This document shows, one piece after another, positions 7,743-17,027 of a DNA stretch of 64,000 nt. The DNA is taken from the NCBI GenBank assembly GCA_964504595.1, contig CAZDEE010000001.1:62001-126000 (forward strand), read 5' to 3'. The stretch comes from CAG-826 sp964504595 (GTDB lineage Bacteria; Bacillota_I; Bacilli_A; RFN20; CAG-826). The position numbers and the translations under genes are program-made. How positions within the stretch are numbered: position 1 is the stretch's first letter; each line of letters begins with the position of its first letter. The notes beneath the pieces are model-generated. The model was not told the origin of the DNA and searched no databases. It saw nothing but the letters and a program-made list of their open reading frames with translations.

Positions 7743-9017
7743 ATGAAACGTACTGTTAACAGATTAGAAAATTCACAAGTAGAATTAATTCTTCATTTCG
7801 ATGGTGAAGAATGGAAATCAGCTTTAAAAAAAGCATATGATAAATTAGCCAGTGATGTTGAAGTCCCAGGATTTAGAAAAGGACACGCTCCTGATAATTT
7901 AGTTAAAGCAAAAATCGATCAAGCTCGCGTAATGAATGACGCAATCGATTTAGTTTTACAACCTGCTTATGAAAAGTCATTAGATGAAGAAAATTTAATG
8001 CCTTTTGCTCGTCCAACTCTTTCAATTACAAAAATTAGTGATGCTGAAATGGAAGCAAAAATTGATATTATTGTTGCACCATCAGTCGAGTTAGGAGAAT
8101 ATAAAGGACTCCACATCGAAAAGAAAAAAGTAAGAGTTACAAAGAAAGAAATCGATGAAGAAATTAACAAATTAGCAAAAAATAATGCTGAATTAGTTAC
8201 AAAAGAAGGTAAAGCTGCTTTAGGTGATACTGTTGTTATCGACTTTACTGGTTATGTTGATGGCACTGCATTCGAAGGTGGAGCAGCACAAAACTATTCT
8301 CTTGAATTAGGTTCAGGTTCTTTTATTCCAGGATTTGAAGATCAATTAGTAGGATTAGAAACAGGTACTGAAACCGATATTAATGTAAAATTCCCAGAAA
8401 ATTATGTTCCAGAATTAAAGGGTAAAGATGCCACATTCCATATCGTTTTACATGAAATCAAAGAAAAGAAAATTCCAGCTATTGATGAAGATTTCGTCAA
8501 AGAATTAGGTTATGAAGGTGTTGAAACCATCGATGCTTTGAAAGATAAAGTTAAAGCAGATTTAACAACTTCAAAAGAACAAGCTGCTTTAAATGAATAT
8601 TATGAAGCTCTTGTTAAATTAATTCGTGATGGCTCAAAGGTTTCTTTACACCCACAAATAATTGCTGATGAAGTTGAAGCAATGAAAGAAAACTTTGCTG
8701 CACAAGTTCAACAAAATGGATTAACACTTGAACAATATTATCAAATTACAGGTCAAAAACCAGAAGATGTTGAAGAAAAAATGAGAGCGGATGCTGAAGT
8801 TAACATTCGTAGCATTGTTTGCTTACAAGAAATTGCTCGCGTTGAAAATTTAGTTGTTACTGATGAAGAAGTTGAGTTTGAACTTGCTAAAATTGCTCAA
8901 CAATATTCTATGGAACTTGAAAAAGTCAAAGAAATTCTCTCAAAACAAATGGGACAATTTAAGAGAGACATTGAAAACAAAAAAATCAGTAATTTCTTAC
9001 TTGCAAATAATAACTAG
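7743..9017 (+). CDS. tig: Trigger factor
   Basis: Trigger factor is the ribosome-bound chaperone and prolyl isomerase that meets nascent chains. The 424-residue length is standard. The ribosome-docking signature is present as PGFRKGHAP near residue 43, the FKBP isomerase domain spans about residues 150-235 (GDTVVIDFTGYVDG, then SGSFIPGFEDQLVG), and a long helical C-terminal substrate-cradle follows. It has its own strong promoter and ribosome site. A weak hairpin separates it from lon. In B. subtilis clpX and lonB lie between these genes; here they do not. Confidence 0.97.
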   Translation: MKRTVNRLENSQVELILHFDGEEWKSALKKAYDKLASDVEVPGFRKGHAPDNLVKAKIDQARVMNDAIDLVLQPAYEKSLDEENLMPFARPTLSITKISDAEMEAKIDIIVAPSVELGEYKGLHIEKKKVRVTKKEIDEEINKLAKNNAELVTKEGKAALGDTVVIDFTGYVDGTAFEGGAAQNYSLELGSGSFIPGFEDQLVGLETGTETDINVKFPENYVPELKGKDATFHIVLHEIKEKKIPAIDEDFVKELGYEGVETIDALKDKVKADLTTSKEQAALNEYYEALVKLIRDGSKVSLHPQIIADEVEAMKENFAAQVQQNGLTLEQYYQITGQKPEDVEEKMRADAEVNIRSIVCLQEIARVENLVVTDEEVEFELAKIAQQYSMELEKVKEILSKQMGQFKRDIENKKISNFLLANNN

Positions 9018-9018
9018 T

Positions 9019-9046
9019 AATCATGGATTCCGCCATGATTCTATTT
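9019..9046 (+). terminator. Weak hairpin between tig and lon
   Basis: AATCATGG (9019-9026) pairs with CCATGATT (9033-9040), followed only by CTATTT. It may lower read-through from tig into lon or protect the tig message. Confidence 0.45.
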
Positions 9047-9065
9047 AGAAAGATGGTGAAAATTT

Positions 9066-11384
9066 ATGGAAAATGAAAAAGTTTTAAGACTTCCCCTTTT
9101 AATTACAAGGGCGATGGTTTTATTTCCAAACAATATAGCGGCTATTGATGTTGCAAGACCATCTTCATTAAAAGCAGTTGAAATTTCAAAAAATGAATGT
9201 GACTCTTTATTGTTAATTACGGCCCAAAAAGCACCAGAGATAGATAGCCCTACAACTGATGATATATTTGACATCGGTGTTGTTGCTAAAGTTATACATT
9301 ATAGTGAACAAAAGGGTTATATACGAATTAAAGTTAATCCGATTCAAAGAGTTAAATTATCGACATTTAATGAAGAAAATGAAACATATGTCTGCGATGC
9401 TACCTTACTAGATGACATCATTGGTGATCATAAAGAAGAAGTAGCATTAGTAAGAAATATTACTTCGATGTTTGAAAAGGTCGATGGATTTGCTATTAAT
9501 ATGCCTAAGACCCTTATTAATCAATTTTCAAAAGGCGTTTCTGCAACTGAATTATCAGATTCATTATCACACTATTTGCCTTTGTCTCTTGAAAAAAAGC
9601 AAAATCTTTTAAGTACATTAGATGTTAATGAAAGATTACGCTTAATTTTAGAATATTTAAGTGATGAGAAAGAAATTGCAGAACTTGATCGTCGAATTGA
9701 AAGTGAAGTTCGTAAGGCGGCTGAAAAAAGCCAAAAAGAGTATTTTTTAAGAGAAAAAATGAAGGCTATTAAAACTGAATTAGGTGAAGACGATGACGCT
9801 AATTCAATTGATAAAATGCTTAAACGTGTTGAAGAGAATCCATATCCTGAATATGTTAAAGCAAAAGTTAAATCAGAAGCTAAGCGTTATGAAATGATGC
9901 CTCAATCCAGTTTGGAAGCCTCGATGATTTTAAATTATTTAGATTGGCTCGTTAATGTTCCTTGGTATCAAATGACAGAGGATACTGATGATTTAAAACT
10001 TGTTCAACAAATTTTAGATGAAGATCATTATGGCCTTGATAAAGTTAAGAAAAGAATTATTGAATATCTTGCTGTTAAAAAGATGACAAAATCTTTAAAA
10101 GCCCCTATTTTATGCTTTTATGGACCTCCAGGTGTTGGTAAAACATCCTTAGGTAAATCAATTGCAAGGGCGTTAAACAGAAAGTTTTTCAAATCCGCAT
10201 TAGGTGGAATATCAGATGAAGCAGAAATTCGTGGTCATAGAAGAACTTATGTTGGTTCTATGCCAGGAAGAATTATTGCTGGTATGAAGAAATGTGGTAC
10301 AGCAAATCCAGTTTTTTTATTAGATGAAGTCGATAAATTAGCGTCTTCATATAAAGGTGATCCTGCTAGTGCATTGCTTGAAGTTCTTGATCCAGAACAA
10401 AATTTTGCTTTCAATGATAATTATTTAGAAGAACCTTTTGATTTAAGTAATGTTTTGTTTATCGCTACAGCAAATCAAATTGAAAATATTCCTGGACCTT
10501 TAAGAGACAGAATGGAAATGATTGAAGTTCCAAGCTATACTGAAATTGAAAAAGTTCATATTGCTACTGAACATCTTGTTCCAAAACAAATGCTTAATAA
10601 TGGTTTGGAAAATTATAAAGTATATTTCGAAGAAGAAGCATTACTTTACATTATTCGTCGTTATACCCGTGAATCTGGTGTTCGTGAATTAGATCGTCGT
10701 ATTGGCAGTTGCTGTCGTAAAATTGTCGTTGATATACTTTCAAGCGATGATAAAGATAAAGAATATACAGTTACTATTGATTCGGTTAAAGAATACTTAG
10801 GAATGGAAAAATATGACGATAGTGAGAAAGAAAAAGAAGATCAAGTTGGTGTTGTAACAGGACTTGCATATACCCAATATGGTGGCGATATTCTCCCTAT
10901 TGAAGTTACTCATTTTAAGGGTAAAGGCGGATTAGTTTTAACCGGTAGTTTAGGTGATGTAATGAAGGAATCATCTTCAATTGCCTTAGACTACGTCAGA
11001 AGTAACGCAACTAAGTATGGAATTGATCCAACAATCTTTATGAATGAAGATATTCATATTCATTTTCCAGAAGGTGCTGTACCAAAAGATGGACCTTCTG
11101 CGGGGGTTGCAATAACTTTAGCTATTATTTCTTCATTAACCGGAAGAAAGGTAAAATCAAGTGTTGCAATGACTGGAGAAGTTACATTAAGAGGTAAGGC
11201 ATTCCCAATTGGAGGATTAAGAGAAAAATCACTCGCGGCCTCAAGATCTGGAATATCCACTATTATTATTCCTCGTGATAACGAAAAGAATTTAGAAGAA
11301 ATTCCTCTTGAAGTTAGAGAAAAACTCAATATCATTCTTATGGATAATGTTGATGACGCAATTGAAATTGCATTAGGAAATTAA
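9066..11384 (+). CDS. lon: ATP-dependent protease Lon
   Basis: Lon degrades misfolded and regulatory proteins in the cytoplasm. The 772 residues show the N-terminal substrate domain, a coiled stretch around residues 200-235, the AAA+ module with Walker A GPPGVGKTS (near 353) and Walker B FLLDEVDKL, and the C-terminal protease with the catalytic serine in PKDGPSAGVA (near 678) and lysine in GLREKSLAA. All catalytic residues are intact. Start chosen from GGTGA 6 bases before the ATG. Only one base separates it from ysxC, the same neighbour as in B. subtilis lonA. Confidence 0.97.
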   Translation: MENEKVLRLPLLITRAMVLFPNNIAAIDVARPSSLKAVEISKNECDSLLLITAQKAPEIDSPTTDDIFDIGVVAKVIHYSEQKGYIRIKVNPIQRVKLSTFNEENETYVCDATLLDDIIGDHKEEVALVRNITSMFEKVDGFAINMPKTLINQFSKGVSATELSDSLSHYLPLSLEKKQNLLSTLDVNERLRLILEYLSDEKEIAELDRRIESEVRKAAEKSQKEYFLREKMKAIKTELGEDDDANSIDKMLKRVEENPYPEYVKAKVKSEAKRYEMMPQSSLEASMILNYLDWLVNVPWYQMTEDTDDLKLVQQILDEDHYGLDKVKKRIIEYLAVKKMTKSLKAPILCFYGPPGVGKTSLGKSIARALNRKFFKSALGGISDEAEIRGHRRTYVGSMPGRIIAGMKKCGTANPVFLLDEVDKLASSYKGDPASALLEVLDPEQNFAFNDNYLEEPFDLSNVLFIATANQIENIPGPLRDRMEMIEVPSYTEIEKVHIATEHLVPKQMLNNGLENYKVYFEEEALLYIIRRYTRESGVRELDRRIGSCCRKIVVDILSSDDKDKEYTVTIDSVKEYLGMEKYDDSEKEKEDQVGVVTGLAYTQYGGDILPIEVTHFKGKGGLVLTGSLGDVMKESSSIALDYVRSNATKYGIDPTIFMNEDIHIHFPEGAVPKDGPSAGVAITLAIISSLTGRKVKSSVAMTGEVTLRGKAFPIGGLREKSLAASRSGISTIIIPRDNEKNLEEIPLEVREKLNIILMDNVDDAIEIALGN

Positions 11385-11385
11385 G

Positions 11386-11970
11386 ATGGATTTTAGAAAA
11401 GCTAGATTTGTCAAATCGACTCCAACGTATAAAGATGCACCAGACGATTCAAATGGTGAGATCCTATTTATTGGTAGATCTAATGTTGGTAAAAGTTCAT
11501 TAATTAATGCTTTATGTGATAATAGTTCTCTTGCTTTTACTTCTTCTAAACCGGGACATACAAGACTTTTAAACTATTTTCTGCTTGATGATAGCAAATA
11601 TCTAGTTGACGCTCCAGGATATGGATATAGTTCCGCTGGAAAAAAGCACACTTTAATATTTGGAGATATGATGGAAGAATATTTTTCAAGTAATAAAAAT
11701 TTAAGAGGAATAGTATTTCTTTTAGATTCTAGAAGAGTGCCAAATGAAGAAGATATTGAATTAATTAACTATATTGAAGAATGCAATATTCCTTATGTTA
11801 TCGTGATGACAAAATGCGATAAATTGAATCAAAAAGAAACTGCTTTAATGAAAAAGAATTTAAAAATTTCTTTTGAAAATATTGAAGAACAACAAATTTA
11901 TTTTGTTTCAATCAAAAATAAAGCTTCTTTACAAAATATTCGTAATGTCATACAAAATTTATTATATTAG
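11386..11970 (+). CDS. ysxC: Ribosome-biogenesis GTPase YsxC/EngB
   Basis: An essential small GTPase that binds the 50S precursor during large-subunit assembly. The 194 residues contain G1 GRSNVGKSSLIN (near 32), G2 region KPGHTRLLN, G3 DAPGYGYSS and G4 TKCDK, in normal order and without extra domains. It starts one base after the lon stop and is likely translated by coupling. A clear terminator follows. Confidence 0.95.
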   Translation: MDFRKARFVKSTPTYKDAPDDSNGEILFIGRSNVGKSSLINALCDNSSLAFTSSKPGHTRLLNYFLLDDSKYLVDAPGYGYSSAGKKHTLIFGDMMEEYFSSNKNLRGIVFLLDSRRVPNEEDIELINYIEECNIPYVIVMTKCDKLNQKETALMKKNLKISFENIEEQQIYFVSIKNKASLQNIRNVIQNLLY

Positions 11971-11980
11971 TTTATAAATC

Positions 11981-12012
11981 AACCATCGAAAGCTATTTTC
12001 GGTGGTTTTTTT
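11981..12012 (+). terminator. Terminator of lon-ysxC
   Basis: AACCATCGAAA pairs with TTTCGGTGGTT (one G-T pair) around a 5-base loop, then a T run. Confidence 0.9.
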
Positions 12013-12155
12013 ACTTAATTTTTAAAGTCATTTTATAAGAATTATCCTTGCTTTTTTTAAGTTTTATGATTTTGTTTTTATTAGGAGTTAAAGTTAATTC
12101 TTTGTTAAGCATTTTTTTGATATTAAGATAATAATCTTTATTAGGAGGTTTTGTT

Positions 12156-12995
12156 ATGCCATTATTTACTCTTAATAAAGTTGTAAAATGTCCCCATAGT
12201 GTTAAATCCTTAAGTAATATTTTAATCGATGATGATTTTTCTTATATTACTCTTTACGAAGGTATAAGAGTGCAGGGTAAAATCAATATTAAATTTGATT
12301 ACGAGGATGAACTAGAATCATCTTCACATCAAGATACATTAGATGTTGATATAATGTGCCCTAATGAGCAAATAAGTGATATTAGAGGTATTCTTTTAAA
12401 AATAAGTGATTATTCCTATCAAATAAATGACGATGAAATTAAATTCGTTTTTAAGTGTGTTTTAGAAGGAAAAGAACCAATTAAAGAAGTATTTGATTAT
12501 AATGAAAAAAATTCATTTTTAGAAATTGAAGTGCCTCAAACAGAATTAATTCTTTCCAAAACCCGTTCATATTTAACAAAAGAAGAAGCGGAATCTTTAG
12601 AAGCACTACTTGAAAACGATAATGTCGAAGTAATAACAAATATCGAAGAAAACTGTGAAAATACTACCATTAATTTAGAAGAAAAAATGACTGATGGAAT
12701 TGAAGTTTTTGATTCTAAAAAAGATGCAAGAGAAGATATAGAAGAAAAAGAAGAGATAAATGACGAAATAAAAGAGGAAAAATCTTTAAGAGAAGAAGAA
12801 GCATCTGCTTTCTATAATCAAGAAAAAGTAAATAAAGGATTAATTAAAGATGAAAGTGTGACAATAGTGTCTTCTTATTATCGAGTGACTAATAATGATA
12901 CCGATGAAACTATTATGCAAAAATGCAATATTTCCTTTGATGAATTAAGAAGTTTAAATATCAAAGAAGGTCAATTGATTAAGATAAAAAAATGA
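12156..12995 (+). CDS. spoVID: SpoVID-like spore coat morphogenetic protein
   Basis: SpoVID organises encasement of the forespore by coat proteins in the mother cell. This 279-residue protein has an N-terminal all-beta domain (about residues 1-115) of the kind found in SpoVID and related coat and cortex proteins, an acidic low-complexity linker of Glu, Lys and Asp (about 150-225), and a C-terminal LysM-like unit (SSYYRVTNNDTDETIMQKC, ending EGQLIKIKK). B. subtilis SpoVID is about twice as long, mainly in the linker. The next gene, ysxE, and then valS repeat the B. subtilis order exactly. Ribosome site AGGAGG lies 8 bases before the ATG. Confidence 0.8.
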   Translation: MPLFTLNKVVKCPHSVKSLSNILIDDDFSYITLYEGIRVQGKINIKFDYEDELESSSHQDTLDVDIMCPNEQISDIRGILLKISDYSYQINDDEIKFVFKCVLEGKEPIKEVFDYNEKNSFLEIEVPQTELILSKTRSYLTKEEAESLEALLENDNVEVITNIEENCENTTINLEEKMTDGIEVFDSKKDAREDIEEKEEINDEIKEEKSLREEEASAFYNQEKVNKGLIKDESVTIVSSYYRVTNNDTDETIMQKCNISFDELRSLNIKEGQLIKIKK

Positions 12996-13927
12996 TTAAT
13001 TTAATATATGAAAAATATAATATTAAAGTCGATTCAATATTAAAAATTTCTTCTAAAGTTTATAAAATATATAGTAAAAACGGACAATATATATTTAAAT
13101 ATCATCCTTCTTCATCATTAGAAGTTATTTTTTCTCGGTTAAATATGCTTAATTTAGATATATTTTTAATTCCAATTCGATCTATATATGGAAAATATAT
13201 CGAGAGTGATGAAAATTACTTCTTTTCTTTAACTCCCTATATTGAAGATGAAGAACACTTAAATAAAGATATAAGACTACATTTTTATATAAAAGCACTA
13301 GGTTATTTACATCATAATTCTCTTTATGAAGTTAAAGTAAGTGATGGTTTTTTTGAAGAATCTTTAAACTATTTAGAAAACTTAATCGTGGATACTAAAA
13401 CGCTTTTAACATCTCGAATTGAACGGATTGAAAAAGAGGCCTATCATAAACCTAGTGATTGGTATTTTATTAATATTTATGATCATCTTTTAAAAGCTCT
13501 ATTAGAAGCAAATAGACGTTTAGATATATTAGAGAATATGTGGAAAAAAGCGGGCTCAATTCGCCTTTCTTTAACTTATCAAAATTTTAATTATGATCAC
13601 ATTATTGTTAAGTATGGGAAAATTGTTTCTCTAGATAAAATGGCAATTGCTCCATCGATATATGATTTAAAATCATTATTTGAAGAAGCATACAAAACAA
13701 AGATTGATATCGCCTCTTTATTTAAGGAATATTTAGCAATTCATAACTTAGAGAATTATGAAAGAGAGTGGTTATTAACTTTTTTATTCATTCCTGATAT
13801 AAAATTCTATAATGATGATATAAAGGACTTAGAATCATTATTTTCGGCAATTGAATATCTGACCGTTGTTGAAGAATTTGCATTAAATTTAAGTAAAATG
13901 ACAGAAAAAACAAAAAGCAATGATTAA
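12992..13927 (+). CDS. ysxE: YsxE, CotS-family spore coat protein
   Basis: The 311-residue protein has the aminoglycoside-phosphotransferase-like kinase fold of the CotS/YsxE coat family: YKIYSKNGQYIFKYH (nucleotide lobe), LGYLHHNSL near residue 104, and YQNFNYDHIIV with KIVSLDKMAIA in the catalytic-loop region. In CotS members the kinase residues are partly degenerate, and here the usual HxD is NYDH, so enzymatic activity is doubtful. It overlaps the spoVID stop by 4 bases (ATGA). SpoVID and YsxE act together in coat encasement in B. subtilis, which agrees with the coupling. Confidence 0.82.
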   Translation: MINLIYEKYNIKVDSILKISSKVYKIYSKNGQYIFKYHPSSSLEVIFSRLNMLNLDIFLIPIRSIYGKYIESDENYFFSLTPYIEDEEHLNKDIRLHFYIKALGYLHHNSLYEVKVSDGFFEESLNYLENLIVDTKTLLTSRIERIEKEAYHKPSDWYFINIYDHLLKALLEANRRLDILENMWKKAGSIRLSLTYQNFNYDHIIVKYGKIVSLDKMAIAPSIYDLKSLFEEAYKTKIDIASLFKEYLAIHNLENYEREWLLTFLFIPDIKFYNDDIKDLESLFSAIEYLTVVEEFALNLSKMTEKTKSND

Positions 13928-13974
13928 AACCTTTTATTTTTTATCTTTATTTGTTAAAATTATAGCGTGTTGAA

Positions 13975-14166
13975 CAAGAGGAGTACGAAATATTAACTTT
14001 AAAGAGAGTTCTTGGCTGGTGAAAAAGAACAAGTAATATTAGGAATGTCGCTTGGGAGCTTGGTGATATACCCGTAAACTTGCGAAAAAAGTAAAGTGCT
14101 TAGTTTTAACTAAGAACAAAGGTGGTACCGCGCTTATTAGCGTCCTTTGAATAGGACGTTTTTTAT
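13975..14166 (+). promoter_or_regulatory. T-box riboswitch of valS
   Basis: A tRNA-sensing leader. Stem I carries the AGTA motif (13982-13985) and the GCTGGTG segment, with the specifier GTC (Val) at 14047-14049 in the GAATGTC context. The T-box sequence AAAGGTGGTACCGCG lies at about 14118-14132. A terminator follows (CGTCCT 14141-14146 with AGGACG 14153-14158, then T run). Uncharged tRNA-Val should stabilise the antiterminator and turn valS on. Confidence 0.93.
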
Positions 14167-14185
14167 TTTTATTAGGAGGATTATT

Positions 14186-16789
14186 ATGGCATTAGAGAAA
14201 CGTTATGATCATGTAAAAGTCGAAGAAGGAAAATATGAAAATTGGAAAGAAAAAGGATATTTTAGATGTGGAGAAGTTGATGGACCAAAGTTTTCAATGG
14301 TTATTCCACCTCCAAATGTTACAGGTAAATTACATATTGGACATGCATTTAATACGACCGTTCAAGACATTTTAGCGCGTTATAAAAAAGCATGTGGATA
14401 TGATGTTTTATGGCTTCCTGGAATGGATCATGCCGGCATTGCCACTCAAGCTAAAGTTGATGCTCGTCTTCGTGAACAAGAAATCTCTCGTTATGATATA
14501 GGAAGAGAAGCCTTTTTAAAAGAAGCTTGGAAATGGAAAGATGAATATGCCGCTTCTATACACGAACAATGGAAAACCATGGGCTTAATGCTTGATTATT
14601 CAAAAGAAAGATTTACTCTTGATGAAGGTCTTTCAAAAGCGGTTAATCATGTTTTTGTTACTTTGTACAATAAAGGCTTAATTTATCAAGGTGAAAGAAT
14701 TATTAACTGGGATCCAGTTCAATTAACAGCGTTAAGTAATATTGAAGTTATTCATAAAGATGATAAAGGTTGCTTCTATTATTTTAAATATTGGCTTGAA
14801 GATCGCAGTCAATATTTAGAGGTTGCCACAACAAGACCAGAAACCATGTTTGGTGATGTATGTGTCGTTGTTAATCCAAATGATGAAAGATACAAAGATA
14901 TTGTTGGTAAGAAAGTTTATAACCCTGCAAATGGTGATTTATTGCCAGTTATTGCTGATGATTATGTTGAATTAGATTTTGGTACTGGCGCTATGAAATG
15001 TACTCCTGCTCACGATCCTAATGACTTTATTATCGGTGAAAAATATGGATTCCCACATCCTATTTGTATGAATAAAGATGCAACAATGAACTCTTTAGCA
15101 GGTAAATATGAAGGCTTAGATCGTTTTGAATGTCGTAATAAACTAGTTGAAGATATCAAAAATAATGGTGATTTAATTAAAATTGAAGAAATTGTTCACC
15201 CTGTTGGTCACTCTGAAAGAAGTGACGCCATTGTTGAGCCATACTTATCAAAACAATGGTTTATTAAAATGCGTCCTCTAGCGGATCAAGCATTAGCAAA
15301 TCAAAATACTGAAGATAAAGTAAATTTCTATCCAAATAGATTTGAAAAAGTTTTTACTTCATGGATGGAAAAAGTTGACGATTGGTGCATATCTCGTCAA
15401 TTATGGTGGGGACATCGTATACCTGCTTATTACCATAAAGTCACTGGTGAAGTTGTGGTTAGTGAAGTTCCACCTAAAGATATTGAAAATTATGTTCAAG
15501 ATGAAGATGTCTTAGATACTTGGTTTTCAAGTGCTTTATGGCCATTCTCAACTTTAGGTTGGCCAAATGATACCGAAGATTTAAAGAAGTATTTCCCAAT
15601 CGATGTAATGGTAACAGCCTATGATATTATTTTCTTCTGGGTTAGTAGAATGATTTTCCAATCCCTTGAATTTACTTCAAAAGCGCCATTTAAGGACTGT
15701 TTAATTCATGGCTTGATAAGAGACCCTGAAGGACGTAAAATGTCAAAATCTCTTGGGAATGGTGTCGATCCAATCAAGGTTATTGAAGATTATGGTGCGG
15801 ATGCTTTGAGATATTTCATTACTACAAATTCGACACCAGGACTTGATTCCCGTTATAGTGATGAAAAATTACAAGCTGCATCAAACTATTTAAATAAAAT
15901 TTGGAATGCCGCAAGATATATTTTATTGAATCTTCCAGAAGATTTTAAAGAAGAAAAGTTAGATTTTAATTCTTTAAATTCTTTAGATCAATTTATTTTA
16001 TCAAAATTAGAAATTACAATTGCAAATGTTAAAGCAAACATGGATAAATATGAACTTGCAAATGCTTCAACTCATTTATATAACTTTGTTTATGATGATT
16101 TCTGTTCTTGGTATCTAGAAATGTCAAAAGTTACTTTACAAAGTAATGATAAAGAAGCAATTGAAAAAACATATCAAGTTTTATACAAGTGCTTAAAAGG
16201 TATATTAATGATGATTTATCCATATACTCCTTTCTTTGCGGAAGAAATATATTTGAATTTACCACAACATTTAGATTCTATTATGCTTGAGAAATATCCT
16301 GCTTATGAAGAAAATTTGATTTCAAAGACCGCGACTAATGAAGTAGAAACACTTATTTCGTTAATAAAGGATGTTAGAAGTTATAAAGTTGAACGCCAAT
16401 TAGCGCCTAACGCAAGCATTAAAATGCATATATTGGATAAAAATAATGTCTTCCAAAAATATATTCCTTATATTGAAAGATTTACTTTTGCTAAAGAAAT
16501 TATTTTTGAAACTGATTCATTAACTTCAAATAAGGCTACGATCTTTGTTTATAATGAACTAGAAATTGCTCTTATTGATGATACAAATGTTGATGAGTTA
16601 ATTGCAAAATTAGACGAAGAAATAAAGATGCTTGAAAGTGAAGTTGCTCGTTCTAATAAGATGCTTTCAAATCCTGGATTTTTAGCGAAGGCTCCTGAAC
16701 AAAAGATTAATTTAGAAAAAGAGAAACTTCAAAAGTATCTTGAACGATTAAATACATGTTTACAAAAAAAAGAAGCTTTAATTAAATAA
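14186..16789 (+). CDS. valS: Valyl-tRNA synthetase
   Basis: Charges tRNA-Val. The 867-residue class I enzyme has the HIGH motif in PPNVTGKLHIGHA (near residue 42), the CP1 editing domain in the middle (TTRPETMFGDV), KMSKS in GRKMSKSLGNG (near 523), an anticodon-binding domain, and a C-terminal coiled coil that grips the tRNA. The ATG at 14186 has AGGAGG 7 bases upstream; a TTG further upstream falls inside the leader terminator and is not used. It follows spoVID and ysxE as in B. subtilis; folC and comC, next there, are absent. Confidence 0.97.
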   Translation: MALEKRYDHVKVEEGKYENWKEKGYFRCGEVDGPKFSMVIPPPNVTGKLHIGHAFNTTVQDILARYKKACGYDVLWLPGMDHAGIATQAKVDARLREQEISRYDIGREAFLKEAWKWKDEYAASIHEQWKTMGLMLDYSKERFTLDEGLSKAVNHVFVTLYNKGLIYQGERIINWDPVQLTALSNIEVIHKDDKGCFYYFKYWLEDRSQYLEVATTRPETMFGDVCVVVNPNDERYKDIVGKKVYNPANGDLLPVIADDYVELDFGTGAMKCTPAHDPNDFIIGEKYGFPHPICMNKDATMNSLAGKYEGLDRFECRNKLVEDIKNNGDLIKIEEIVHPVGHSERSDAIVEPYLSKQWFIKMRPLADQALANQNTEDKVNFYPNRFEKVFTSWMEKVDDWCISRQLWWGHRIPAYYHKVTGEVVVSEVPPKDIENYVQDEDVLDTWFSSALWPFSTLGWPNDTEDLKKYFPIDVMVTAYDIIFFWVSRMIFQSLEFTSKAPFKDCLIHGLIRDPEGRKMSKSLGNGVDPIKVIEDYGADALRYFITTNSTPGLDSRYSDEKLQAASNYLNKIWNAARYILLNLPEDFKEEKLDFNSLNSLDQFILSKLEITIANVKANMDKYELANASTHLYNFVYDDFCSWYLEMSKVTLQSNDKEAIEKTYQVLYKCLKGILMMIYPYTPFFAEEIYLNLPQHLDSIMLEKYPAYEENLISKTATNEVETLISLIKDVRSYKVERQLAPNASIKMHILDKNNVFQKYIPYIERFTFAKEIIFETDSLTSNKATIFVYNELEIALIDDTNVDELIAKLDEEIKMLESEVARSNKMLSNPGFLAKAPEQKINLEKEKLQKYLERLNTCLQKKEALIK

Positions 16790-16811
16790 TTTTTTTAGGA
16801 ATTTTATGATT

Positions 16812-16844
16812 TTCCTCCTAATTATATATAGGAGGGATTTTTTT
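16812..16844 (+). terminator. Terminator hairpin of valS that contains the next gene's ribosome site
   Basis: Bases 16812-16820 (core CCTCCT) pair with 16829-16837 (core AGGAGG) around an 8-base loop and are followed by seven T residues. It is a textbook intrinsic terminator, yet its 3' arm is the only Shine-Dalgarno of the small gene that starts at 16845, right after the T run. Confidence 0.8.
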
Positions 16845-17027
16845 ATGGAACCACGAGAATTAACATTTTTGGAAATGTCTTCTCTAGATGGTGGAGAAGC
16901 GATAACATTAACTGCAATTTTAGCGGTGATGGCGGTTGCTATAGTCGCGGTAGTTTGCTATCGACTTTTCATGTCTAATGAAGGCTCAGTAACTCTTCCA
17001 GGTGGATATAAGTTTAGCTGGGATTAA
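16845..17027 (+). CDS. Small double-glycine-leader peptide with one membrane helix
   Basis: A 60-residue peptide. The first 17 residues end in LTFLEMSSLDGG, fitting the double-glycine leader consensus: Leu -12, Glu -8, Met -7, Leu -4, Gly -2, Gly -1. After it come a 20-residue hydrophobic helix (AILAVMAVAIVAVVCYRLF) and a glycine-rich end, TLPGGYKFSWD. In class II bacteriocins and related peptides such leaders are removed during export by C39-peptidase ABC transporters; no such transporter is in this window. AGGAGGG lies 8 bases before the ATG, but within the hairpin described above. The stop overlaps the radC ATG by one base. I do not recognise the family. It may be an exported peptide, a bacteriocin-like toxin or a small sporulation membrane protein. 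Confidence 0.65.
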   Translation: MEPRELTFLEMSSLDGGEAITLTAILAVMAVAIVAVVCYRLFMSNEGSVTLPGGYKFSWD

